64,000 nt of DNA from Siphonodentalium dalli (lineage: Eukaryota > Mollusca > Scaphopoda > Gadilida > Siphonodentaliidae). The notes under the pieces were generated by a model. It saw only the letters and a program-made list of their open reading frames with translations. It did no database searches and was not told where the DNA came from. The DNA lies in assembly GCA_032622095.1 (NCBI GenBank), contig CP136064.1:128079605-128143604 (forward strand). Direction: 5' to 3'. Positions 1 through 8,996 of this stretch are shown here, piece by piece; the first letter of the stretch is position 1; the number at the start of each line of letters is the position of its first letter. Position numbers and translations under genes: made by a program.

Positions 1-16
1 ATGTCGTGATCCGACT

Positions 17-245
17 CAAATTTGGTATGTAGGCCTACTTTGATCCTGAGAACAATATGGGCAGGTCCAATTTCATGTGCGACCGTGTCCTTGACCTCGC
101 TCATATAGGCATGTTTCTGGACCTCGACACAAATTTGGTATGTAGGCCTACTTTGATCCCGGGAACAATATGGGCAGATCCAATTTCATGTGTGACCGTG
201 TCTTGGCCTCACTCATATATGCTCATATAGGCATGTTTCTGGACC
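17..245. repeat. 113-bp tandem duplication, two copies
   Basis: A segment starting CAAATTTGGTATGTAGGCC at 17 is repeated at 130. The copies differ by a few substitutions, and the second has a short internal duplication (CTCATATATGCTCATATAGG). It lies just upstream of a Helitron-like end and may be the internal minisatellite of that element. That link is inference. Confidence 0.8.
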
Positions 246-320
246 GATTAAACAATAGTTTGTCCAGATGCTGTATATTCTGCCCAGACAGAGGCGATCA
301 CAAATAAATCCCTAAATAGA

Positions 321-343
321 CCGAAGTCGGGCACATCAGCTAG
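321..343 (+). mobile_element. Helitron-like 3' terminus (fragment)
   Basis: A short hairpin CCGA-AG-TCGG (321-330) is followed after 9 nt by CTAG (340-343) and then T. Helitron 3' ends have a short GC-rich hairpin about 10 nt before a CTRR terminus, inserted next to T. No helicase ORF and no 5' TC end can be assigned, so this would be a non-autonomous element or a fragment. The stem is only 4 bp, so chance is a real alternative. Confidence 0.35.
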
Positions 344-867
344 TATATAAATATATATATATCAGATTATGGAGGGTGGATTTCCACCAGTTCTTTAAAC
401 TTCATCATCTTCAGAGCTATCCCTTCTGTAACCACAATCATTATACTGCGGAAGTGTTCAGAATCAATGTAATGAACAGGTTAGGCTCATCCTGAATTCA
501 ACTATTATAGTTATATACAATTATAATAGATAAGTATGGATATCTTCATTGCTATATGTATGAGAAAGGATCCTTCGCTGTGAAACATGGATACAGATCA
601 ATGGTAATTAAAGATTCCTCTTGTTGATTGTGGCTTGCAGGCATTAACCCTATCTTTACTAAATGGATTCTCCCATCAGTTATGAGTATACATTGGATTG
701 ATCTATTTATTCATCTGAAGGGGTGTTCAAGAAATATAAGCACATAAATGACAAACAAAAAGATAATACAAGTGCAAAATGATTCCTATTCGTTATGGGG
801 GAAAGGTTCAGATAATTAGTCAACAAACAGCCTGTGGTCTCGGGGGGAACAACTCACCAATGAGCAT
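344..867. other. Unique AT-rich flank, no gene seen
   Basis: It opens with a short (TA)n run (344-363). A small hairpin GGTGGA-TT-TCCACC lies near 376-389. I see no convincing ORF, splice pattern or RNA gene. Confidence 0.5.
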
Positions 868-1081
868 TTAACCCTTTCAGTGCCAAGACGATTTTTGTAT
901 CAACCCATTTTTCCTAAATTTTTAATCAAATTTATTGATTATAATAATGTGATACATTGATGGAAAGAGCTCTTAGAGCTCTTTCCATCAATGTATCACA
1001 TTATTATAATCAATAAATTTAAAAAAATGATGAAGGAAATATGGGTTGATACAAAAATCGGACTTGCACTGAAAGGGTTAA
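868..1081. mobile_element. piggyBac-like palindromic MITE with TTAA target duplication
   Basis: The 214-bp element begins TTAACCCTTTCAGTGC (868-883) and ends GCACTGAAAGGGTTAA. TTAA on both sides matches the target-site duplication and CCC/GGG termini of piggyBac-family transposons. The outer inverted repeats (about 50-60 bp) are imperfect. The centre is a perfect palindrome with 46-bp arms (928-973 and 975-1020) around a single base at 974. There is no ORF, so it would depend on a transposase elsewhere. Confidence 0.75.
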
Positions 1082-1327
1082 GCAAAGAAGAGGTTAAATT
1101 GTGATTTTTGGAAAATGATCAATCATATACATGGTCCGTTCTGTTGGGAGATAGGTCAGAGTTAGTTAGAATAATTTATTACATTCCTGTGTTGAATTCA
1201 GGATGTACCTGACCTGTCCCTAATTGTAAACTTTTTCTCTTGTATTGTCGCTGTGTTGTGCTGCCTTTTAACTTACAAGCTACAATCTACAAGCAGAACC
1301 TTTTTATTCTTTTGATTGCGAAAGGCT
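1082..1327. other. Unique flank between MITE and minisatellite
   Basis: AT-rich sequence with no recognisable gene or repeat. Confidence 0.4.
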
Positions 1328-1429
1328 GAAGCCAGCCTTATTAGTGCTCCCACGGCTAAATGAAGCCAGCCTTATTAGTGCTCCCACGGCTAAATGAAGC
1401 CAGCCTTATTAGTGCTCCCACGGCTAAAT
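1328..1429. repeat. 34-bp x 3 minisatellite
   Basis: Three consecutive 34-bp units start with GAAGCCAGCC at 1328, 1362 and 1396 and are identical as read. The repeat is also partly self-complementary (GGCT and AGCC). Confidence 0.95.
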
Positions 1430-2424
1430 GAATCTGATGTGATGACAAACACTGAAATACTCCTAAATACTTTATTTGTGCAAAAACATGATTCTATAAT
1501 AACAATAATCTTCAAAAATTTAAATATTAAATAGTATTTACTTGTGAAATACAACAAGGATTTCATATTTAGTATAATGGACAATTATTATGCCAGCAGT
1601 CTATAACAAAAAGATATGACAATATGCAATAAGGGTTCTGCCCATTCTGAATCATTTCCCCAGTTTGAAATATTGAAATGGTATTATGCACTATTCGAAA
1701 GTTATAAAGGTCAGATAAACAATAATGGTCAGGATGTTTCTGTTTCTGGGCATCAGCGTATGATGCAAGAGTGATTGAGGTGGCATAGAAGGTGGGAGGA
1801 GTTATATAGCGCTAAAAACATGCCTTCTTATAATCTGCTGTGTAATCTCTATACGAAAATGATAGGAAAAAATTACCCTTTTTTTTGGTTCTGAAGTTGT
1901 AATTACTATGACTTAATTAAACAAGCCTTTCAAGTATTAATGGACCAATTTTTATCCCCATTATTGGGAAGGATGGTTACAAAAACCGAGGTATGAAACA
2001 ATGTATAATTTGCGGATTGAACACAGGCCTTTAATACTGAATCAATCCTAAGATTTGTGTCAGGTTCTAAAAATACATGTACAGAAACTTTGACTAAATT
2101 GCCTTTGACTAAAACCGCCTACGTGATTAAATTATGACTACCACAATCCATGCCATAGTTCATGGGATATGATGATGACTGACAAGCTTATTCCATGACA
2201 TAATGCTAGTCAGAAATTCATCTTTAAATCCATAATCTTGGTTAATACAGAATCCATTCAGTCGGTTATGGTGTGACGCTTAATCAGACTTCCAAGTTTG
2301 TTGAGGAAGCCTTTCTGTCATGACTTGGATTTTACGCTTGATAAGTTGTTGATGAGACATTGCCACCATGACCCGTCCAGTTGGTGTGGATATGAGTACC
2401 AGGGTTAGACAACAGCTCATAGGT
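1430..2424. other. Unique flank up to the gap, no gene assigned
   Basis: AT-rich for most of its length. The last ~150 bases before the gap are less AT-rich and have short open frames on both strands, but none resembles a family I know. This sequence is not part of the array unit seen to the right of the gap. Confidence 0.4.
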
Positions 2425-2524
2425 NNNNNNNNNNNNNNNNNNNNNNNNNNNNNNNNNNNNNNNNNNNNNNNNNNNNNNNNNNNNNNNNNNNNNNNNNNNN
2501 NNNNNNNNNNNNNNNNNNNNNNNN
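2425..2524. other. Assembly gap (100 N)
   Basis: Exactly 100 undetermined bases separate the unique flank from the array. A 100-N run is usually a scaffolding placeholder of unknown true size, so the left end of the array and the number of units hidden here are unknown. Confidence 0.98.
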
Positions 2525-2620
2525 AACAAGCCCAAGGGCTTTTGTTAAGTTTGCTCCCTTTTTTTTCGCGCCCACTCTTCATTAAGTGTAGAGGGGGGTC
2601 AGACGGGAAGGAATGGAAAT

Positions 2621-2673
2621 ATTATAATAATAATAATAATAATAGTAATGATGATGTTATGATAGACAGGAAG

Positions 2674-2726
<53 letters not shown>

Positions 2727-2898
2727 AGGAGTGAAAGAAGACGGACAGAGAGAGAGAGAGAAAAGAACATTAAATTTAACAGTGAAAAAAATGCGTTAAA
2801 TTTTCATGAACACACGGCAGTTGTAGCACTCCTCCTCTCCCTTTCTCCCTCTCTTTCTCCCCCTCACTCACTCTGTATCTCGCTCTGTCTCTCTGACC
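2621..2898. repeat. Microsatellites and purine/pyrimidine tracts (U1)
   Basis: In order: (TAA)n, (TA)n, (GA)n and GA-rich sequence to about 2765, an AT-rich spacer with TTAAATTTAACAG, then a CT-rich tract from 2828 to about 2895. The GA-rich and CT-rich tracts lie on the same strand and are roughly complementary, so they could fold back on each other. Tract lengths vary from unit to unit. Confidence 0.9.
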
Positions 2899-3260
2899 TC
2901 AGCAGATTCATAAATTTTCTACGATTATTAAAATCATCATTATCATGTTATACATATCCTGTCATTCATATCATGTACTCTTCAACTTGGCCTCTTACCC
3001 TCTGCTCTTCTTATATAGTCAATGTCTTTTTCTTTTCTGATGAGATAACTCAACATAAGTGATGACTCGATTGTTGTTAAATCCTCTTCAACCTCATCTA
3101 TTCTAAATTATGTCATAAATAAACATTTGTAAAAAAAATATTATATATGTTCTTTGAGGGTAGAATTAAATATTGTTTAAACCAGACCTGTGCAAACTAA
3201 GTGAGGCATACCATGACTAATTAATATTTCAACTCAATGGAACCAAAATTGTCACTTGGT
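2899..3260. other. AT-rich spacer (U1)
   Basis: No gene, RNA or clear repeat is seen between the CT tract and block A. The same spacer recurs in every unit. Confidence 0.5.
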
Positions 3261-3960
3261 CTGAAAATGGCTGCCAAGATGGCGACCAAACATGGGAAAT
3301 GGTAAATATTGACTCAGCATGCCATGTAATCGCTTACAAGTTGTGGTCGATGAATAAAATTGGCTATTCTGTCTTATATACTTTAAATTCTAACATTTCT
3401 GATGCACACTGGTTAAGTGTTAACAATGTGACCACTGAAATTACCAGAATTATTGGATTTTTCTATCACAAACTTAACATAAAAATTGGCAAAAATTTAC
3501 TTTTCAGGTTTTGGCCATTTATTCAAGTAAATGGAAGTATCTTTGGTATCAGAGATGTTTATTGTTTTAATCTGTCTTAAATGCGTCACACGAATGTGTT
3601 TTTAGACAAAATTACTCAAGGTGGCTTCCAAAATGGCAACCAATTTGGTAAAACCAAAAAAGATGATTTTTGTTACATATATCCCGAACATTATTCTGTT
3701 CCCAAGAGTTAGAAAATTATAACTCACTTGTTTATTACCATGTTGTGCTTAATCCAATGACTACTACATGTTTCATTCTCTGAGGCATGACAAATTCCTT
3801 TTAAATGATATACTGCAGTATGGAATTTTGTCAAAAATGTCTTCTGGGACTCTGGCCATATTTTTGAACGGAAATAGGCAGAACGTCTAAACGAAATTGA
3901 GTGAAACCATATTATGTGGCTACTCTCGACAATTAGCATGAACATCAACTTAATATATGG
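3261..3960. repeat. Block A, older copy of a diverged duplicated segment (U1)
   Basis: It contains GAAAATGGCTGCCAAGATGG, then GATGAATAAAATTGGCTATT, then TTACTCAAGGTGGCTTCC, then GGCATGACAAATTCC. The same series, in the same order with many substitutions, occurs in block B (6510-7545). Short ORFs here are not conserved between A and B, so I treat it as non-coding repeat. In U6-U8 most of block A is deleted. Confidence 0.75.
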
Positions 3961-3972
3961 TGTATGTTTTTT

Positions 3973-5780
3973 TGCCGAATAACCCTAAAATGTCAATGTC
4001 AAGATCCATGACGAATTTCATAATGATCCTATCAAAGGTACGTCTTGTAGCCTTTGCCAAAGGATTTAGTCATGCAAAGAGTAAAATCCAAGATTGCTGC
4101 CATGCTTTATGGCCGAATGACCCCAACATGACTCGTTTCCATCTACATGTCAATGTCAACGCCCATGACAAATTTCATAATGATCCAACCAAAGGTATGA
4201 CCTGTAGCCCGTGCCAAAGGATTTAGTCAGGCAAAGAGTAAAATCCAAGATGGCTGCCAGCGGCCATGTTTTATGGCCGAATGACCCCAAAATGAATTGT
4301 TCCCATCAGAGATCAGCTGAGATCAGTCTCCTACCCAGGATTAACCGCTGCCCGCGCCCATATGTTGCCCGCGCCCACACGTATTGCGAAGAAATGTCTC
4401 ATTTATGTATTTGAGACGTTTGTAGGTTACAATTCATTCTGCATTATTCTGAGAAGCTGAACAGCCCAAATTCATTTGAAAATTGTCTAGATCAAGTTAG
4501 AATGAATTACAACTGACAAAACGCATCAATAAACGAAAGTGTCAATGACAATGTAGCTCAACTTGGAAAGGGACTAATTTCATGTGTTACAGTCAATGGA
4601 GCGATAGAAATGCGGAAAGTTGAAATGTCTAAGTAATATCAGATTATCAACATGAAGATATATACATGTATATATATAAAGTAAAATCCAAGATGGTTGC
4701 TGACAGCCGTATGTTTTTGAATGCAACTAAAAAACATTTGATAGCTTCCATCTAGTAAATCAATATCAAGATTAATATGAAGTTTGATGATGATCCGCTG
4801 AGGGGAGTGGAATGTAGGGTGTGCGAAAGGATTTAGTCATGCAGAGAGTAAAATCCAAGATGGCTGCCAGCTGACATGTTTTATGGTCGAATGACCCCAA
4901 AATGACTCGTTTCCCATTTACGTGTCAATGTTAACATCCATGATGATCAGACGAAAACTCCGGCCTGTAGCCCGTGCTAATGGATTGAATTTTGAAATCC
5001 AAGATGCCGCTGGCGGCCATATTGTTTTGCCGAATGATCCCAAATTGACTCGTTCCCATCTACATGTCAAGAGCCATGACAAATTTCATAATGATCAGAC
5101 CAAAGGTACGACTCACTTGTAGCCTGTGCCAAATGATTTAGTCGTGCAAAGAGAAAATCCAAGATTGCTGCCAGCGGCCATATTTTATGGTCGAATGACC
5201 CCAACATGACTCGTTCCCATTTACATGTCAATGTCAACGCCCATGACAAATTTCATAATGATCCGACCAAAGGTATGACCTGGAGCCCGTGCCAAAGGAT
5301 TTAGTCAGGCGAAGAGTAAAATCCAAGATGGCTGTGAGCGGCCATGTTTTGTGGCCGAATGACCCCAAAATAACTTGTTCCCATCTACATGTCATTGTTA
5401 ACATCCATGACACATTTCATTATTATCAGACCAAAGGTATGACCTGCAGCCCATACCAAACAATTTAGTCATGCAAAGAGTAAAATACAAGATGGCTGCC
5501 GGCGGCCATATTTTATGGCTGATCGACCCCAAAATTACTCGTTCCCATCTACATGTCAATATTAACATCCATGACAAATTTCATGATGGTCAGACAAACA
5601 GTAGGACCTGTATCCCGTGCTAATCGATTGAATTTTGAATTCCAAGATGGCCGCTGGCAGCCATTTTTTTTTCTCGAATGACCCCAAAATGACTCGTTCC
5701 CATCTACATGTCAATGTCAACAGCTATGACAAATTTTATAATGATCCGACCAAAGGTACGACCTGTAGCCCGTGCTAAAG
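3973..5780. repeat. ~160-bp subrepeat array, about ten degenerate monomers (U1)
   Basis: Each monomer runs roughly as AGAGTAAAATCCAAGATGGC, then GGCCGAATGACCCCAAAATG, CCCATCTACATGTCAATG, GACAAATTTCATAATGATC, CCTGTAGCCCGTGCC and GGATTTAGTCATGC. The GACAAATTTCATAATGATC module recurs near 4013, 4168, 5085, 5245, 5408, 5574 and 5726. Spacing is about 150-165 bp where monomers are contiguous. One monomer is interrupted by a 370-bp insertion (4309-4678). Short ORFs such as 4211-4414 merely run across monomers. Confidence 0.85.
4309..4678. repeat. Insertion within the subrepeat array (U1)
   Basis: A subrepeat monomer breaks off at CCCATC (about 4308) and monomer sequence resumes at AGTAAAATCCAAGATGG (about 4680). 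The 370 bp between resemble no other part of the unit. They contain a doubled TGCCCGCGCCCA (about 4349 and 4367) and end in a short TA-rich run. It could be an old transposon insertion. No terminal repeats or ORF identify it. Confidence 0.5.
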
Positions 5781-6024
5781 GAAATTGTTGACGAATCACA
5801 CTCGCACAGATACACGCACGACGGATACCAAGCCATGACAATAGCTCAAACTCTACAAAGTAAAGTTGAGCTAAAAATGTTATATTTAATTAAGAAAAGA
5901 CACACACCGGCAGCGTTCGGACATCGCGTTGCGAGGGGACTGCACTCTGTTTTGCCGCAGCTTGCGATTTTCGCTGGCGTCATGCCCAGCTTGTTGACCA
6001 TTGAACACGGGGGAGTAGAGTCTG
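5781..6024. other. Non-repetitive segment with an open frame of doubtful status (U1)
   Basis: An open frame runs 5772-6083 on the plus strand, but its first codon is GTG. The first ATG is near 5835, which would give about 82 residues. I recognise no domain. Its 3' part lies inside the left arm of an inverted repeat whose other arm is not open in a corresponding way. One second-copy version (U4, 30594-30908) has an in-frame 3-bp insertion. I do not call it a gene. Confidence 0.4.
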
Positions 6025-6121
6025 AGCTGCATATAGACCCCTCCCATATGTGGATTTTGTGTGTGATTATGATATATGTGTAGAACTGTATCAGTGCTTC
6101 ATTTGCCGGTTGTTTGCCATC
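6025..6121 (+). repeat. Left arm of ~100-bp inverted repeat (U1)
   Basis: The sequence from AGCTGCATATAGACCCCTCC through ATTTGCCGGTTGTTTGCCATC is found in reverse complement at 7853-7955 with moderate divergence. The best-conserved part is TTTGCCGGTTGTTTGCCATC. About 1.73 kb separates the arms. Confidence 0.8.
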
Positions 6122-6509
6122 TGGCTATTGGGGCTTTCTAGAGTTGTCGGTCATTGAATCCAAGATGGCCGCCGAAACTGAATATCTGACTTGGTAAATT
6201 TTAATCAGCAAGTAATCAGGAAGATTGTGAGGTTATAGCTATTAAGTCGTGCGATATGTCATTATATTACTAATTGAATACACCATATTTATTGGTATGA
6301 ATAAATTTCATATATTCAAAATGGCCGCCAAAATGGTCACCGGAAGTGTACAATGGCGCTTTTTCAGTAATATTTTCTAGATCACTTTTTGTTGTTTGAA
6401 ACTGGTTAAGAATTGTTACTTTGTTTTTGCATTGTTTATATTTTCTGGTCATTGGGGCAATGAAATAAGACATTCTTGGTGTCCCTTACGATCCGTCAAT
6501 AATTTGATT
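6122..6509. repeat. Block C, diverged relative of block D (U1)
   Basis: It contains CCAAGATGGCCGCCG (about 6162) and CAAAATGGCCGCCAAAATGG, followed by a GGAAGTG...CTTTTTCAGTAATATTTTC stretch. This resembles 9700-9900, where ATCAAGATGGCCGTAAAAATGG is followed by GTAAGTGG and TTTCACTAATATCTTAATG. No gene is seen. Confidence 0.6.
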
Positions 6510-7550
6510 TTTACAGAACGCCAAAATAGCCGCCAAAATATGGAAAATTGTGAAGATTTCCGCGGTGTACCCTGCAAATCGCTTTGTTGTGGTTGATGAA
6601 TAAAATTGGCTATTCTACATTACCAACATGTCTGTTGCACATTGGTTAATTGTTAGTATTGTAACTACTGGCATTGCCATAAATATTGGATTTTACTCTC
6701 ACAAACTTGACAATCGGCAAAAATTCACTTTCATGTTTGGACTATTAAAATGTAACTAACTTTGGTATGAAATGTGTTTATTGTTTTGAACTATTTTAAA
6801 TGTGTCAAACCAAATTACTCAAGATGGCTTCCAAAATGTCAACCAACTTGGGTAAAATGTTCATTTTTCACATATATCCGGAACATAATATTATTCTCTG
6901 CTGTTCCGAAAAGTTAGCAAACTGTGACTCACTTGGTTACTATGCATGTTAGGTCATCAACTGACAACTAAATATTCTACCTGATTGTCTGAGTTCCTTA
7001 TGAGGGTGGCGAACCCCCCCTCCCCCCTACCTCCGGAATCCGGCTTAAAACTTACCCCGGCATCCGGAATACTCCATAAAAGAGAGACGGCATCCGGCAT
7101 ACACTTTCTTCTCAAATGATACGAGGAATTAAATCGTGCGTGTTAAAACGCAACATGTGGTGCCTAGCTATATTTACCATTTCTAACCGATTCTATTCAA
7201 TCAATGTAACTTTTCCACTATTCTAGTGTGGTGCACTCGGCGTTATACAAACTAACGTAGATTATCAACGTTTTAACCCGTCAAGCAGATGCCAGGTGGA
7301 AGTCAACTCTATCGGGGAATATAGCAAACCACAGGTCATCATTACGATCTATTTGAACACTAATATTATTAGTCACCCTCCCTCATATGGGGCATGACAA
7401 ATTCATTTTAAAATTGCAATATGGAATTTGGCTGAAAACCTCTTTTGGGATTATGGCCATATTTTGAAAGGAAATTGGCAGAATCGAAACTGAGATGAAC
7501 CACAATATGTGGCTATTTTGGCCCATTTGGATCAAAATGGATCAACTTGA
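6510..7550. repeat. Block B, diverged copy of block A with an internal insertion (U1)
   Basis: It parallels block A: GCCAAAATAGCCGCCAAAATATG, GATGAATAAAATTGGCTATT (about 6594), TTACTCAAGATGGCTTCC (about 6816), AAAGTTAGCAAACTGTGACTC, then GGGCATGACAAATTC (about 7390). About 400 bp (6985-7385) has no counterpart in block A. That insert carries a poly-C run of variable length (7014-7027) and three related ATCCGG motifs between 7031 and 7102. Confidence 0.7.
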
Positions 7551-7850
7551 TACAAGGGCTATGGAGGCCATGGTGGCAGCCAGGTAGTTACTGTATGGTC
7601 ATAGGTGGTGTGAATAGGAATACAAGGAGTTGTTTTATGGTCACGAATGATGTTAATAGATATACAAGGGGTGGTCATGATTGGGGTGTCCATTGTGAGA
7701 TGCATGAGATACACGTAGTTGCTGGATGGTCATGTGTGAGGTGAAGATGTGGTGTGACTGTATGCATGGTTGCATGGTTATGTGTGGATGCACGGGTATA
7801 CACGATGTGACTGTACATGGTCATCTATATGTTGTTTATGTATATATGTA
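7551..7850. repeat. GT-rich degenerate repeats (U1)
   Basis: Reiterated loose motifs such as ATACAAGG, TATGGTCA and GGTGTGA recur at irregular 35-75 bp spacing and are enriched in ATGGTCA. The open frames here (for example 7547-7744, starting with TTG) have no recognisable product. Confidence 0.55.
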
Positions 7851-7852
7851 GT

Positions 7853-7955
7853 GATGGCAAACAACCGGCAAATTGAGGGACTGATATAGTTATACAAGGA
7901 TATCATAACCACACAAAAAACCCGCAAATGGTGGAGGGGGGCTATATATGCAGCT
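7853..7955 (-). repeat. Right arm of ~100-bp inverted repeat (U1)
   Basis: Reverse complement partner of 6025-6121. It starts GATGGCAAACAACCGGCAAA and ends ATATATGCAGCT. No matching target-site duplications are evident outside the arms. Confidence 0.8.
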
Positions 7956-8071
7956 AAATCGCACCCAATCAACTATAGCCAATTCCCAAAACTGCTGCTT
8001 CAGAACAAGTTAGTGTTTTTTTTTTTGGATTTGCAATAAAACGAGAGATATATAATAAGAGAAAGATCACA

Positions 8072-8077
8072 TTTATT
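8072..8077 (-). terminator. Poly(A) signal, nanos copy 1
   Basis: AATAAA on the minus strand, 215 nt past the stop codon. A run of 11 A (minus strand, 8016-8026) lies about 45 nt further on, beyond the usual cleavage distance. Confidence 0.7.
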
Positions 8078-8286
8078 ACTGAAAATATAAACATCATTCA
8101 TTCATATAACATTGGCATAATATATAACATTGGTTCCATTCAAGGAATCAGTTCAATCACATGTAGTAAGCACTATACATATATGCACACTGGCAAGCAC
8201 GGGAACGGATTTGCACTATATTGAATACATTTTTGGTGTACGGTTGAGACGTACAAGTACGAGTCACTTCAGTCTCAGTCATAGAA
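8078..8286 (-). other. nanos 3'UTR (copy 1)
   Basis: Between stop and poly(A) signal. It contains two CCAATGTTATAT direct repeats (plus-strand positions 8104-8115 and 8122-8133), 18 nt apart. In copies 3-8 the first of these carries a substitution. No perfect Pumilio site (TGTANATA) is seen. nanos mRNAs in other animals are controlled through their 3'UTRs, so this is a likely regulatory region. Confidence 0.6.
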
Positions 8287-8868
8287 TCACATGAAGGATC
8301 GGGTATTTCCGCCGTAGTTTTGAGGACAGTACTTGATTGTGTGAGAATCGTCGCCTGTCTTCCTGCAGATAGGACAAACGTACCGTCTCAGAATGGGACA
8401 CGTGGTTTTGCCGGCCGAGTTCTTCAGCACGTGGCAGGAGTACACTTCTACGTCTTCGCCGTTGTTTCTGCAGAACACGCACAGAGGCTTTCTTGTCTTC
8501 TTGTTCTTAGACGCCACATATTCCTGGAGAACGTCACCGGAACACTGAACGTCACTTTCGTCGAGCGAGAGAAGTGTTGCGTCGAGGGTTTTGTAACTTC
8601 GTGCGGCTGACTGATACACGTCGAAATCATCGAGGTCGGTTTCAATGCCGTTGCGACGAAATTCGTCGTATGCGTTGCATCTTGCGTTGTCGAGCTCCAG
8701 CAGATCGTTGGTGTGGTCGATGGTAGTAGGCATCGTTGCTGATATGTCCTTGAGAATTGTGAACGGACTGTCAATGACGGTTGTCTTGCTTTCAGCTCTT
8801 GGAACGTAATTTCCGAATGGGTTCAAACTAACGAACATTTCTTCGTTATCATCAAGGAAGAATTCCAT
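8287..8868 (-). CDS. nanos: Nanos-family zinc-finger protein, copy 1 (subtype A)
   Basis: Nanos proteins act with Pumilio on target 3'UTRs and recruit deadenylation machinery to silence mRNAs in germ-line precursors. The 193-residue product begins MEFFLDD. It has an acidic, low-complexity N-terminal region, a basic stretch KNKKTRK (121-127), and a C-terminal double zinc finger of pattern C-x2-C-x12-H-x10-C-x7-C-x2-C-x7-H-x4-C. The ligands are C130, C133, H146, C157, C165, C168, H176 and C181. The frame stays open to 9120, but only from a GTG. The first ATG downstream of the TATA/initiator is the one at 8866-8868, in good context (ACAATGG), so I start there. There is no intron. The vertebrate-type NOT1-binding motif is not obvious at the N-terminus. 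Copy-specific residues: N8, C145, R190. Confidence 0.95.
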   Translation of the reverse strand: MEFFLDDNEEMFVSLNPFGNYVPRAESKTTVIDSPFTILKDISATMPTTIDHTNDLLELDNARCNAYDEFRRNGIETDLDDFDVYQSAARSYKTLDATLLSLDESDVQCSGDVLQEYVASKNKKTRKPLCVFCRNNGEDVEVYSCHVLKNSAGKTTCPILRRYVCPICRKTGDDSHTIKYCPQNYGGNTRSFM

Positions 8869-8948
8869 TGTAAAAACTGTTGAGTAAAACTGAGTCTGGA
8901 TACTGAATGTGATGGTACTAGTTATCGTATGGTAATGGTTGTGAGAGC

Positions 8949-8983
8949 GAATGACATTTGCAGCCTGTACCGGTCTATTTATT
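8949..8983 (-). promoter_or_regulatory. Core promoter (TATA + initiator), nanos copy 1
   Basis: AATAAATAG at 8975-8983 lies 31 nt upstream of the A in TCATTC (8949-8954), the canonical TATA-to-initiator distance. The predicted start at 8952 gives an 84-nt leader without an upstream ATG. Confidence 0.75.
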
Positions 8984-8996
8984 ACACTCTGGGCGT

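Noticed and set aside
2280-2424. Possible exon next to the gap (open on both strands)
   Set aside because: No recognisable domain or supported splice sites, and the apparent frames continue only through the N run.
3957-5249. Several 60-90 codon ORFs in the subrepeats
   Set aside because: They run across degenerate ~160-bp monomers, have no domains, and differ between monomers by frame-changing indels.
5772-6083. 103-codon plus-strand open frame repeated in every unit
   Set aside because: It starts at GTG (about 82 residues from the first ATG) and matches no family I know. Its 3' end lies inside an inverted repeat arm. Its recurrence is explained by the array, though a real small gene is not fully excluded.
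8016-8077. nanos as a retrogene, from the intronless CDS and a nearby A run
   Set aside because: The 11-A run lies about 45 nt past AATAAA, further than normal cleavage. The upstream promoter is intact, no flanking target duplications were found, and nanos genes are often intronless anyway.
8320-8610. Plus-strand ORF opposite the nanos zinc finger, with shadow frames on both strands (for example 8448-8774 minus)
   Set aside because: These lie entirely within the nanos coding region in other frames, and the zinc finger pattern fixes the true frame.
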